From: Methanospirillum stamsii
Lineage (GTDB): Archaea > Halobacteriota > Methanomicrobia > Methanomicrobiales > Methanospirillaceae
Direction: 5' to 3'
NCBI RefSeq assembly: GCF_003173335.1
Contig: NZ_QGMZ01000004.1
Coordinates: forward strand, 1-64,000
DNA: 64,000 bases
Shown here: positions 52,353 to 60,347 of the stretch, one piece after another
How positions within the stretch are numbered: position 1 is the stretch's first letter
Layout of the letters: each line of letters opens with the position of its first letter
Notes under the pieces: generated by a model
Told to the model about the DNA's origin: nothing
Database searches by the model: none
What the model saw: the letters and a program-made list of their open reading frames with translations, nothing else
Program-made: the position numbers and the translations under genes

Positions 52353-53624
52353 ATGGACAATGCCCATTATTACATTTCCAGGATAACCGGCATATTACGT
52401 GCTAATCCTGCAGGAATGACAATTTCAGAGATTTCAGCCGGATTGTCCATGTCAAGAAACACCATTGGAAAATACATTGAACTTATGTTTCAGTCTGGAA
52501 TGGTGGATGTCCGTTCTGTCGGGAAAGCAAAAATCTATTATCTTGCCGCCAAGATACCCCTCAATTCCCTCTTTTCATATCTTTCAATCGCGATAATCCA
52601 GACCGATGAACGATACCAGATAAAAAATATGAATATCAGTGCTGCAGATTTTCTTGAAACAAAACAACCCCAGTTAATAGGCCGGAATATTCTTGATCTG
52701 TTAACCATGCAAGGCCTGAAACATGAAATGCGTTTAAAAATACTTTCAGCGGATCGACCGCCAGTCTTTGCATCTGATGTCGAACTCATGAAATCTGATA
52801 GAAAAAGACTGGTGTGGCTGACCATCACTGACGTTGTAATGTTTAACGGCACCGGGGGTCATGTGTTTGTTATCGAAGATGTCAATGACTGGAAAGAAGC
52901 AGAAGAAGGAAAAACCAGGTATCACGCCCTATTTCACGCTCTGGCAGCAGAGATGGAAGAGCGGATCTTTGTAACAACACCTGACCTCATCTTCACATAT
53001 GTAAACCCGGGATATGCAAACGTTCATGGAAAAGATGCAGAGAGTTTTCTAGGTGATTCCCGCTCTTCATATTGTGATCCCCATTCCCTGCACCTTATTA
53101 AGGATGCTGTAGGTTATGTCTGTGCCAAAGGAGAACCATATCGGACTATCTTTTCAATGCAAGAGTGCAATGAACTCCGATGGTTTGATGAGCGGCTGTT
53201 TCCGGTTCCGGATAATAAGGGAGATGTCCGTGAAATAATCGGGATATCCCGGGACATTTCTGGTTTTCAGGAAGGAGGGTCAGCACCGGTTCTGCTTTCA
53301 ATGCTCATGGATATGCTGCATGAAGCAGTAATAACGACAACACCAGCCGGAAAAGTCCTCTCGTGGAATAAAGGAGCTGAACTGATGACCGGTTATCCCC
53401 GGGATGAACTTATCGGAAGCTCCGCTCTTTCGATTATTACTCCTGAATTAAATGCCGGAAGAGACCTGGTTTCAGAAACAGTTTCAGGCATTGAGATTGT
53501 TGACCTGAAAGCAACCATCAGGGCGAGAGGGGGAAGAAAAAAGAAGGCCTTTATCTCCACATCACCGGTATCAATCCAGGGGGGGATAATCAGCGGAGTC
53601 TGTATTGTAATCAGGGAGCATTAA
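52353..53624 (+). CDS. HTH-PAS regulatory protein (winged helix plus three PAS domains)
   Basis: A 423-residue protein. Residues about 1-65 are a winged helix-turn-helix (MTISEISAGLSMSRNTIGKY then GMVDVRSVGKAKIYYL). Three PAS domains follow: about 75-185 (QTDERYQIKNMNISAADFLE), about 195-305 (RIFVTTPDLIFTYVNPGYAN) and about 310-420 (EAVITTTPAGKVLSWNKGAE). No kinase domain is present. This is a layout common in Methanomicrobiales for ligand- or redox-sensing transcription factors. It overlaps the 3' end of the Cys-rich regulator by 14 nt on the other strand. The target genes are not known. Confidence 0.88.
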   Translation: MDNAHYYISRITGILRANPAGMTISEISAGLSMSRNTIGKYIELMFQSGMVDVRSVGKAKIYYLAAKIPLNSLFSYLSIAIIQTDERYQIKNMNISAADFLETKQPQLIGRNILDLLTMQGLKHEMRLKILSADRPPVFASDVELMKSDRKRLVWLTITDVVMFNGTGGHVFVIEDVNDWKEAEEGKTRYHALFHALAAEMEERIFVTTPDLIFTYVNPGYANVHGKDAESFLGDSRSSYCDPHSLHLIKDAVGYVCAKGEPYRTIFSMQECNELRWFDERLFPVPDNKGDVREIIGISRDISGFQEGGSAPVLLSMLMDMLHEAVITTTPAGKVLSWNKGAELMTGYPRDELIGSSALSIITPELNAGRDLVSETVSGIEIVDLKATIRARGGRKKKAFISTSPVSIQGGIISGVCIVIREH

Positions 53625-53967
53625 TTTCGTGATTTTTTTCTTCATCAGGAACAGTACAGGCGGAACAAAGTGCATCTCCCCCTCGCATCAGTAAACAGAT
53701 CCCGCATATTCTCTCTCTTGGATCTGTTACTTTTCCTTTCACCAGATCACTTGATAGTTGGGCAATGGCTTCTGATACTTCGGGTGTAAAACTTATCCGG
53801 TAACCTCTTTTACCAGAAAGATACTGGGACACTGCAGAAGGAGCCATATTGAGCAGGTTAGCTACCATTTTTTGGGAAAGACCTTGTTTTACCATTTCCA
53901 CGGCAATGACTGCACGAATTGCTGGAAGTAAATCCCACACTATTGTTTCACAGGGAAGTTTCTCCAT
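53611..53967 (-). CDS. HTH transcriptional regulator with four-cysteine C-terminus
   Basis: A 118-residue archaeal regulator of the COG2522 type. A helix-turn-helix (about 30-60) reads KQGLSQKMVANLLNMAPSAVSQYLSGKRG. The C-terminal part has two cysteine pairs, CGIC and CSAC, that could hold a zinc or Fe-S cluster and make binding depend on redox or metal. A 13-bp palindrome (53991-54003) lies 24-36 bp before its start, in the gap shared with the divergent PEGA gene. Self-regulation through this site is likely. This family is found in many methanogens; the ligand is not known. Confidence 0.87.
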   Translation of the reverse strand: MEKLPCETIVWDLLPAIRAVIAVEMVKQGLSQKMVANLLNMAPSAVSQYLSGKRGYRISFTPEVSEAIAQLSSDLVKGKVTDPRERICGICLLMRGGDALCSACTVPDEEKNHEINAP

Positions 53968-53990
53968 TATTTACTCCGGTTTAAGTACGT

Positions 53991-54003
53991 TTCACGCCGT
54001 GAA
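53991..54003. promoter_or_regulatory. Palindromic operator candidate
   Basis: TTCACGCCGTGAA is a perfect palindrome around a central C. It overlaps the expected core promoter of the HTH gene on the minus strand and lies 41 bp before the PEGA gene start. This is the usual place for an autoregulatory repressor site. Confidence 0.5.
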
Positions 54004-54043
54004 TTATCAATATACTTATGTTATCCTGCCCTGATCCTATCTT

Positions 54044-55819
54044 ATGATACAGATCCGTTCAGGGAGTATTATTGTAATAATCTTGCTGGGAATGTTCTTT
54101 TTCTGCACAGCAGTATCTGATGAAAATGAAATCCCTCTAAATAATTCTCAAACACACGGGTTTCCTGATGAACAGGATATAAATTCATTTGATAACCCGA
54201 CAGAATCCGGAGATGACTCCCCCATCATCGTAAATGCACAACCCGTAGGAGAACAGGCCGGGTGGGTATCTGTCAATTCAATCCCCTCAGGTGCCAGAGT
54301 TATGTTTGATGGATTGGATCAGGGGATTACGCCGGTTCAGGTCAGGGTGATAACAACAGAATCTCCATTCCATCAGATATTTCTTTCAATGGATGGATAT
54401 CAGGACTGGAGTACCTCCCTTTCTGAAAACCCCGGACCGGGCGAAACGATTCCAATCAATGCTTACCTGGTTCCAATTATTCCTACACAAACACCAACCA
54501 TTACATCCACACCTACCCTTCCTCCTACTTTCATACCAACTGTTACACCATCTCCCACATTAATCGGCCCTGACTATGGATGGGTATCGATTGATTCAAT
54601 TCCTCAAGGAGCCGAAGTAACCTTTGACGGAGTATTCCAGGGTTCTGCACCCGCTCTCATTCAGGTATACACAACAGGGACTCCTTCTCATCAGATTCTT
54701 GTCCGGATGGCAGGGTATTATGATTATATCTCATCCCTGTCCAGAAATCCAGGTCCGGGGGAAACAATTCCGATAACCGCCAGGCTTGTCCCGGAAGCAG
54801 AATATGGATCCATAAAGGTAACATCAACCCCTTCACAAAGTCTTGTCATATTAGATGGAGGAAACCAGGATCTGACACCATGCACCTTTTCTGACATCAC
54901 ACCCGGCATTCATTATCTAAAAATCACCAAAGATGGATATCAGCCATATTCAACGGAGGCAAGAGTCACTTCAGCAGGGATAACACCAGTTAATATCCAG
55001 TTAAATCCGGTGGTCAGGACCGGAACCCTGTATGTAACCTCTGATCCCTCCGGAGCAGATATTCTCATGGATGGGATATACCAGGGACAGACACCGTATA
55101 CCCTTTCCGCATATGAAGGATATCACGACATAACTCTGAAATTATCAGGCTATCAGACCTGGAAATCAGGAGTCACTATTTATCCAGGGGAACAGGACAG
55201 AATATCAGGAACATTGACACCACAACAGCAGACTTCAGGGTCTGTGCAGGTTGCGAGCATACCAGGAAATTCTGCTGTGTTTTTGAATGGGAATTACTAT
55301 GGCCTTACTCCTGTATCAGGATACCTGGATATTCCGGATCTTACCCCCGGCTCATATGCCATTTCAATAACTCATCCACAAAACCAGGATTATAACGGGA
55401 TTGTTAAAATAACAGGGGGACAGGTAAGCACGGTGAATATTGCTCTTCAGGGAGCTATCAGACCTTCAGCGATAAATGGTACCCTTTCGGTTAATTCTCA
55501 TCCGTCCGGAGCATATGTATTTCTTGACAATATCCTCAGGGGAATGACTCCGGTTATGCTTCCTTCAGTCCTGCCGGGTACATACACTGTCACACTCCGG
55601 ATGAATGATTACCATGACGCTGTCCGTCCGGTCACCATAACCGGAGGATCAACCACCGATCTGATGATTGATATGATACCGGTAACACCAGTTCCGACAG
55701 AACCGGTACATACATCTGAACCAACACCCACAAACACTCCTGTCTCAGTTTTGACTTCCCTGTCCGGAGTAATTATTGTATTACTTATCGCAGGATATGC
55801 AGGTAGGATTCATAAGTAG
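54044..55819 (+). CDS. Surface protein with six PEGA domains and C-terminal membrane anchor
   Basis: A 591-residue exported protein. A signal peptide (IIVIILLGMFFFCTAVS) is followed by a polar stretch, then six PEGA repeats starting near residues 72, 179, 256, 327, 399 and 479. Each has the pattern V.S.PSGA.V..DG...G.TP. A Thr/Pro-rich linker (about 150-178) separates the first two. A second Thr/Pro linker precedes the C-terminal helix VLTSLSGVIIVLLIAGYAG. PEGA domains are beta-rich S-layer-associated modules. The protein would stand off the membrane through the surface layer. It diverges from a Cys-rich HTH regulator with a palindrome between them. Confidence 0.9.
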   Translation: MIQIRSGSIIVIILLGMFFFCTAVSDENEIPLNNSQTHGFPDEQDINSFDNPTESGDDSPIIVNAQPVGEQAGWVSVNSIPSGARVMFDGLDQGITPVQVRVITTESPFHQIFLSMDGYQDWSTSLSENPGPGETIPINAYLVPIIPTQTPTITSTPTLPPTFIPTVTPSPTLIGPDYGWVSIDSIPQGAEVTFDGVFQGSAPALIQVYTTGTPSHQILVRMAGYYDYISSLSRNPGPGETIPITARLVPEAEYGSIKVTSTPSQSLVILDGGNQDLTPCTFSDITPGIHYLKITKDGYQPYSTEARVTSAGITPVNIQLNPVVRTGTLYVTSDPSGADILMDGIYQGQTPYTLSAYEGYHDITLKLSGYQTWKSGVTIYPGEQDRISGTLTPQQQTSGSVQVASIPGNSAVFLNGNYYGLTPVSGYLDIPDLTPGSYAISITHPQNQDYNGIVKITGGQVSTVNIALQGAIRPSAINGTLSVNSHPSGAYVFLDNILRGMTPVMLPSVLPGTYTVTLRMNDYHDAVRPVTITGGSTTDLMIDMIPVTPVPTEPVHTSEPTPTNTPVSVLTSLSGVIIVLLIAGYAGRIHK

Positions 55820-55854
55820 GAAAGAAATATCTCTTTTTTTGCAGATAACAGTAT

Positions 55855-56193
55855 ATGGGTTTTCCATTCCGCCTGTTCCTGGTAATTGCCAGCATCATTC
55901 TTCTTGCATGGGTGGCGGGAGCTGACGGAAATCAGACAATAGACTCAAATAAAAGTGTCAACGGTTCTTCAGTGATTTTTACATTTACCAAGGCAAACCC
56001 GTTCGAAGATACAAATTCCTCCCTGTCCAATGGAAATTATAGCACATCAGAAAAACTGGAATCAGCAGAGGCCCATTATAACAGAATGAGTGAAGAATCA
56101 GATATCAGTCCTCTCCACCTCAATATCCTGGGTATTCCAATGGAATGTCATTTTTGTCTTCCGTTAAGGGTAATCAACACCAATAATCATTGA
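55855..56193 (+). CDS. Small secreted protein of unknown function
   Basis: A 112-residue protein with a clear signal peptide (FRLFLVIASIILLAWVAGADG). The mature part is polar and rich in Asn and Ser, with several N-glycosylation-type sequons (NQT, NGS, NSS, NYS). It has one Cys pair near the end (CHFC). I do not recognise a family. It begins 36 nt after the PEGA gene on the same strand, so the two may share a transcript, and it may be a partner on the cell surface. Confidence 0.7.
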   Translation: MGFPFRLFLVIASIILLAWVAGADGNQTIDSNKSVNGSSVIFTFTKANPFEDTNSSLSNGNYSTSEKLESAEAHYNRMSEESDISPLHLNILGIPMECHFCLPLRVINTNNH

Positions 56194-56203
56194 TTACCCA
56201 TCA

Positions 56204-57121
56204 TTACCCATCTCCACGGGTAATATCGTATACGGCATGAAACTGGTCCGGAGAATAGGATCTGACAAATTTTGTCTCAACTTTCAAAACCGGATACTGA
56301 TGAATTAGATCCAGCAATTCATCCTCTGATCTTACCAGGGCATAGAGGTGTATTGTACCCCCGGGTCTGCACATACGAAATGCTGCAGAAAGAAACGGAC
56401 TTGCCTGCATCGGAAGATTCATGATAATCCGGTCAGCAGGAACCGGAATAATATCAGGAAGGTGATTTGCATCAGCAAGAAGAGGTACCACATTCCTGCT
56501 ATGGTTTTTATGAATATTATGAATCATCAGGATTATTGCATCCGGGTTTAAATCTCCGGCAAAGACGAGTGATGCTTTTCGTGCGAGGGTAATGGCAAAA
56601 GGACCAACCCCGGCAAACATGTCAATTATCCGTTCTCCTTCATTCATCATCCGGAGAATCCGTTGACGTTCTCCGGACAAACGAGCAGAAAAATACGCAT
56701 GGGAGAGATCTATGGTAAAATGGTGCCCATATTCAATATAATCTGTTGAAGTAGTGTTCAAACCTGCAAGAACTTTGTAACTTTTCGTTCGAAATTCTCC
56801 TTTTACTGCACTTTCAGCATACAGGACAGTATGATATGAAGCTTTGGAAGCGAGTATCTCCCCAGCTCCTTTTGGATCATCATCCTGCATGATTGCAATA
56901 CCGCCTACCTGTTCAAACCTGGGTAGTTCCTTTTGTTCAGGAATACCAGGAAAAATTTCACAGGTAGTACCCTCAACTTGTCTTGTGACAGGGATAAACA
57001 GGTATTCACCTTCAGATCTGATCCTGCATGACCGGTTAAGCAGCCCCTCATCGATGAGTCTTTGACGCATGCATTCTCCTTCTGACCGGTGCACCCGCAA
57101 AGACCAGGACCTCTTTTCCAT
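56204..57121 (-). CDS. trm5: tRNA (guanine37-N1)-methyltransferase, Trm5-like
   Basis: A 305-residue S-adenosylmethionine enzyme that methylates G37 next to the anticodon, which protects the reading frame. The class I site is IIDMFAGVGPFAITLARKA (about 165-183), followed by FAGDLNPDAIILM. A catalytic-site NLP is in RIIMNLPMQASPF. The middle domain has YGHHFTIDLSHAYFSARLSG, typical of Trm5/Tyw2. At 305 residues it is a little shorter than some archaeal Trm5, so a Tyw2-like role for wyosine synthesis is possible but less likely. It diverges from hmgA with only 39 bp between the start codons. Confidence 0.9.
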   Translation of the reverse strand: MEKRSWSLRVHRSEGECMRQRLIDEGLLNRSCRIRSEGEYLFIPVTRQVEGTTCEIFPGIPEQKELPRFEQVGGIAIMQDDDPKGAGEILASKASYHTVLYAESAVKGEFRTKSYKVLAGLNTTSTDYIEYGHHFTIDLSHAYFSARLSGERQRILRMMNEGERIIDMFAGVGPFAITLARKASLVFAGDLNPDAIILMIHNIHKNHSRNVVPLLADANHLPDIIPVPADRIIMNLPMQASPFLSAAFRMCRPGGTIHLYALVRSEDELLDLIHQYPVLKVETKFVRSYSPDQFHAVYDITRGDG

Positions 57122-57128
57122 CCCTCAT

Positions 57129-57154
57129 GTGTTATAGCGGGCCCGGTATAACAC
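57129..57154. promoter_or_regulatory. Symmetric divergent promoter between trm5 and hmgA
   Basis: GTGTTATA (57129-57136) and TATAACAC (57147-57154) are exact inverted copies around a G/C-rich centre. Read on its own strand, each copy ends about 25-26 nt before the start codon of its gene. This is the expected TATA position for two leaderless transcripts. Confidence 0.6.
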
Positions 57155-57160
57155 GTATGT

Positions 57161-58366
57161 ATGGATGAATACATCCGCAGGTTACGGGATGGCTCACTGA
57201 AATTATATGCTCTTGAAAAAGAACTCTCTCCAAATGATGCTGTATCGGTCAGGCGTTCATTCATCGAAGAACAGACAGGTGTGACACTTGACAGGATTGG
57301 TGACTGTTCCATTTCTCTTGACGCAGTAGTGAAGAAAAACTGTGAAAACATGATTGGAACCATCCAGGTGCCGCTTGGAGTTGCCGGACCTGTTCTAATA
57401 AAAGGAGAATATGCGGAAGGCTCATGTTATCTCCCCCTTGCAACAACAGAAGGAGCTCTCATTGCTTCAGTTAACAGAGGTTGCAGTTTGATTTCAGCAA
57501 ACGGGGGGGCGGATGTCAGGGTAATGAAAGATGGTATGACGAGGGCACCGGTCTTTGCTGCTAAAAGCATCGTTCATGCAAAAGACATTACCGACTGGAT
57601 CCATACACATGAAGACCAAATCAGAACTGAAGCTGAAGCAACCACCAGGTTTGGAAAACTTACCCATATTGAGGTGACTACGGCTGGCACTTCAGTATTT
57701 GTCAGACTGGCATTTTCAACCGGTGATGCGATGGGGATGAATATGGTCACCATAGCATCAGAAAAAGTTGCGAAACTCATTTGTGATGAGACCGGCGCCA
57801 GGATAATTGCCCTGTCAGGAAACTGGTGCACGGATAAAAAACCTGCTGCCATCAATATGGTTCTCGGCAGGGGCAAAACAGTCATGGCAGGGGTTTATCT
57901 TTCAAACGATAATATTGGTAAAGTTCTGAAAACAACGGCATCTGCCCTTCTTGAAGTTAACATGCGGAAAAACCTGGTGGGATCAGCACGTGCTGGCTCT
58001 CTGGGATTTAACGCACATGCGGCAAATATTATCGCAGCCATGTTTATTGCCTGTGGACAGGATCCGGCCCATGTTGTTGAAGGCTCACTTTGTATTACTA
58101 CCGTGGATCCGGCTGATGACGGAGTCTATGTTTCAGTGACCCTTCCTGCCCTTCCGGTTGGGACAGTGGGTGGAGGAACCGGAGTTGAAACACAGGCAGA
58201 ATGTCTTCGGATGCTCGGGGTATCAGGAAGCGGCGATCCTCCGGGGAGCAATGCCAGAAAACTTGCAGAGATTGTTGCTGCAGGAGTTCTTGCAGGGGAA
58301 TTATCCCTTCTCGGGGCACTGGCTGCACAGCATCTGGCCCGCGCTCACAGCACTCTTGGCAGATAA
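57161..58366 (+). CDS. hmgA: Hydroxymethylglutaryl-CoA reductase
   Basis: A 401-residue class I HMG-CoA reductase that makes mevalonate for archaeal isoprenoid lipids, in the cytoplasm. Catalytic and binding blocks are present: ENMIGTIQVPLGVAGPV, ATTEGALIASVNRGC with the Glu, the Lys in DKKPAAINMVLGRG, and the late VGGGTGVETQAECL. There is no membrane anchor, as usual in archaea. It uses NADPH. The gene has no Shine-Dalgarno, and GTGTTATA ends 25 nt before the ATG, so it is probably read from a leaderless mRNA. It is divergent from trm5. Confidence 0.95.
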   Translation: MDEYIRRLRDGSLKLYALEKELSPNDAVSVRRSFIEEQTGVTLDRIGDCSISLDAVVKKNCENMIGTIQVPLGVAGPVLIKGEYAEGSCYLPLATTEGALIASVNRGCSLISANGGADVRVMKDGMTRAPVFAAKSIVHAKDITDWIHTHEDQIRTEAEATTRFGKLTHIEVTTAGTSVFVRLAFSTGDAMGMNMVTIASEKVAKLICDETGARIIALSGNWCTDKKPAAINMVLGRGKTVMAGVYLSNDNIGKVLKTTASALLEVNMRKNLVGSARAGSLGFNAHAANIIAAMFIACGQDPAHVVEGSLCITTVDPADDGVYVSVTLPALPVGTVGGGTGVETQAECLRMLGVSGSGDPPGSNARKLAEIVAAGVLAGELSLLGALAAQHLARAHSTLGR

Positions 58367-58419
58367 ACCAGCACATTTCTGTCAACAACTCTTTCTTTTC
58401 ATTAATCTAACCGTATGAT

Positions 58420-59355
58420 ATGAAAACAGACGGATGTATTACAACACCTGAATTTAATATCAGGTTCTTTATTGTCCTTCTGATTGGGGGACTAATTTCT
58501 TTTGGAATTCCTCTGGTCAGTGCTGAAGATGGATTTCCCCAGACTCATTACTGGAATCCCTATGAGGGATGGGATATTGAACTCTCTTCTGTTGCCGGAA
58601 TAGGTCTTTTCCCGACTGTTGAAGTGGACTGGACTGCAAAACCAACGAGCGGACCGCTTCCCAAATCAACCACCTCAGATACCTGGGTAAAAATGGCCTA
58701 TTATCCTCCGGGGGAAGAAGAGGGGCAACCGGCAATCCTTGCAGGATATGTGGGTGGCCGGAATTACAATGCAGAAGTTACTATTACCGGTAAGATGGCA
58801 GTAGAGGATGAATTTAGTGAGATTGTGACGATAAAAGCACAGGAAAACGGTATCTTTGTCTGGGCGGTGCCGGACACGCTCAAAAATGTCAAATACTTCC
58901 AGGCGATTGCAAAGGTTAGTGGTGCTATAGCAAAATCTGAGATTGTTGCGACCTCCGGATTATCCGGATATGTTCCGGCAGAAACAGGAAGTAGCACACC
59001 CTCATCCACAATAGTAGCGGTAACACAGCCTGAATCATCAGTCCCGTCGATAACCAGCCTCACCCTTTCAGCCAATACGGTAAGACCAAAGGTTGGAGAT
59101 AGTGTTGAGCTTTCAGGCAGACTTGTCGATAGCAATGGAAAGGGTGTTTCAAGGGCAACCATAACGATTGAAGTGCCGGATTATGGGACTGATTTTGAAC
59201 CACTCCTGACCACATCAACCGATGGTGACGGAAGGTTTTCTGCAACAATCAATACCTGGGAAGGTGGGGGAGTCCCTGTCAGAGCAGTCTTTGAAGGGGA
59301 TGATGACTTCCTTGCATCAACCAGTAATACCCTGACTTTTTACGCATCGGAATAA
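58420..59355 (+). CDS. Secreted protein with C-terminal Ig-like domain
   Basis: A 311-residue exported protein. After a signal peptide (FFIVLLIGGLISFGIPLVSA) come a first domain of unknown fold (about 35-190) and a Ser/Thr-rich linker. A C-terminal Ig-like domain (about 220-311) follows: LTLSANTVRPKVGDSVELSG, SRATITIEV and DGDGRFSATINTWEGGGVPV. The Ig-like part resembles domains of archaeal adhesins and S-layer-linked proteins. There is no anchor, so it may be released or bound to the surface layer. It follows hmgA by 53 nt. Confidence 0.82.
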   Translation: MKTDGCITTPEFNIRFFIVLLIGGLISFGIPLVSAEDGFPQTHYWNPYEGWDIELSSVAGIGLFPTVEVDWTAKPTSGPLPKSTTSDTWVKMAYYPPGEEEGQPAILAGYVGGRNYNAEVTITGKMAVEDEFSEIVTIKAQENGIFVWAVPDTLKNVKYFQAIAKVSGAIAKSEIVATSGLSGYVPAETGSSTPSSTIVAVTQPESSVPSITSLTLSANTVRPKVGDSVELSGRLVDSNGKGVSRATITIEVPDYGTDFEPLLTTSTDGDGRFSATINTWEGGGVPVRAVFEGDDDFLASTSNTLTFYASE

Positions 59356-59373
59356 AAATTTAATTTTCTTTTT

Positions 59374-59691
59374 TTAGGGATTTAAAAACCAGACCTCCGG
59401 GAATGGTATTGTCTGGTCCATAAGAAGATTTACAATCTGTGGAACAAACAGACCGATTATCACCAGCATCCGGAGAGGGGAATTATCAATCCTCCGGTAC
59501 GCAATAACGGTAATTATCAGCAGGACAATCATGGCACCAACCCATGTCCATGTCCAGGGAGCTGCAGATCCTAAGTTTATTGAAGATACCACATATCGGA
59601 CTATAGACGTTAAAAAAAAGGTACCAGAAATCAATGCCAGGATTGCAAAAATGATGTCAACAAAGATCAATGTGCGGTTTCTTGCATTCAC
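59374..59691 (-). CDS. Small membrane protein, three helices
   Basis: A 105-residue protein with three hydrophobic segments: IFVDIIFAILALISGTFFL, WTWVGAMIVLLIITVIAY and LVIIGLFVPQIVNLL. No family is recognised. It is the last of four genes on the minus strand after xseA, xseB and a lipoprotein, 48 nt from the lipoprotein, so it may be part of their transcript. The role is unknown. Confidence 0.75.
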   Translation of the reverse strand: MNARNRTLIFVDIIFAILALISGTFFLTSIVRYVVSSINLGSAAPWTWTWVGAMIVLLIITVIAYRRIDNSPLRMLVIIGLFVPQIVNLLMDQTIPFPEVWFLNP

Positions 59692-59739
59692 GATGTTACC
59701 TTCCGGTTTATTTAGGATAAAGGTTATGGAGAGATTATT

Positions 59740-60165
59740 TTATCCCATGATGTTTGAAGTCACACGGGTTACCTTTGCCTCTATTTCAGCATCCCTGGTT
59801 CCCTGGGAGAGCAGGTCAAAATTGCTATCTGTCATTTGAAGAGTTACCTGTCTTGATACTGATATTGTCTCCTGCTTTGGAACGGTCCCGACTTCAAAGT
59901 TATCATTCACAAACCGGTATTCAGGTAGGTCTTTTGGAGTACTGACAATGACCATAACACTGACATCATACGCATTATTGCCGCCTTTGTTTGTTACATC
60001 GACAGTGACATCATAGGTAATTTCCTGCGTTTCCGGGGATACATGAACCTTTTGCAGGGTTGAGTTTAAGATTAACTCAGGCTCAGCATAGGTGTTACAT
60101 CCGGCACAGAGGATGCTGCCAACGAATAATAAAACAATAAAGATGAGCGTGATATTTTTTTTCAT
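59740..60165 (-). CDS. Lipoprotein with CARDB/Ig-like domain
   Basis: A 141-residue protein with a lipoprotein signal ending in ILCAGC, so the mature Cys carries the lipid. The rest is one beta-sandwich-like domain: ITYDVTVDVTNKGGNNAYDV and TVPKQETISVSRQVTLQM, as in CARDB-type domains of archaeal surface proteins. It overlaps the end of xseB by 4 nt (ATGA), an odd partner for a DNA exonuclease. The pairing probably reflects transcription rather than function. Confidence 0.82.
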   Translation of the reverse strand: MKKNITLIFIVLLFVGSILCAGCNTYAEPELILNSTLQKVHVSPETQEITYDVTVDVTNKGGNNAYDVSVMVIVSTPKDLPEYRFVNDNFEVGTVPKQETISVSRQVTLQMTDSNFDLLSQGTRDAEIEAKVTRVTSNIMG

Positions 60166-60347
60166 GATTCCCTCCCGAGTTCGGTAATCTTTACTTCAAC
60201 CTCGGCAAGTTTTTCCTCACACTGGTGGACTAAAGTGGTACCCTGTTCGTAGAGAACAATCATTTCTTCAAGGCTGGTCTCGTTATCCTCAATCTTTCGA
60301 ACAATTTCTTTTAGATCAGTAATCATCTCTTCATATTTTTTCGTCAT
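60162..60347 (-). CDS. xseB: Exodeoxyribonuclease VII small subunit
   Basis: A 61-residue coiled-coil protein. It matches XseB: KYEEMITDLKEIVRKIEDNE, then SLEEMIVLYEQGTTLVHQCE. Several copies bind the large subunit to form an enzyme that degrades single-stranded DNA. It begins inside the last codons of xseA (17-nt overlap), the same gene order as in bacteria. It is a good example of a true gene of small size. Confidence 0.92.
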   Translation of the reverse strand: MTKKYEEMITDLKEIVRKIEDNETSLEEMIVLYEQGTTLVHQCEEKLAEVEVKITELGRES

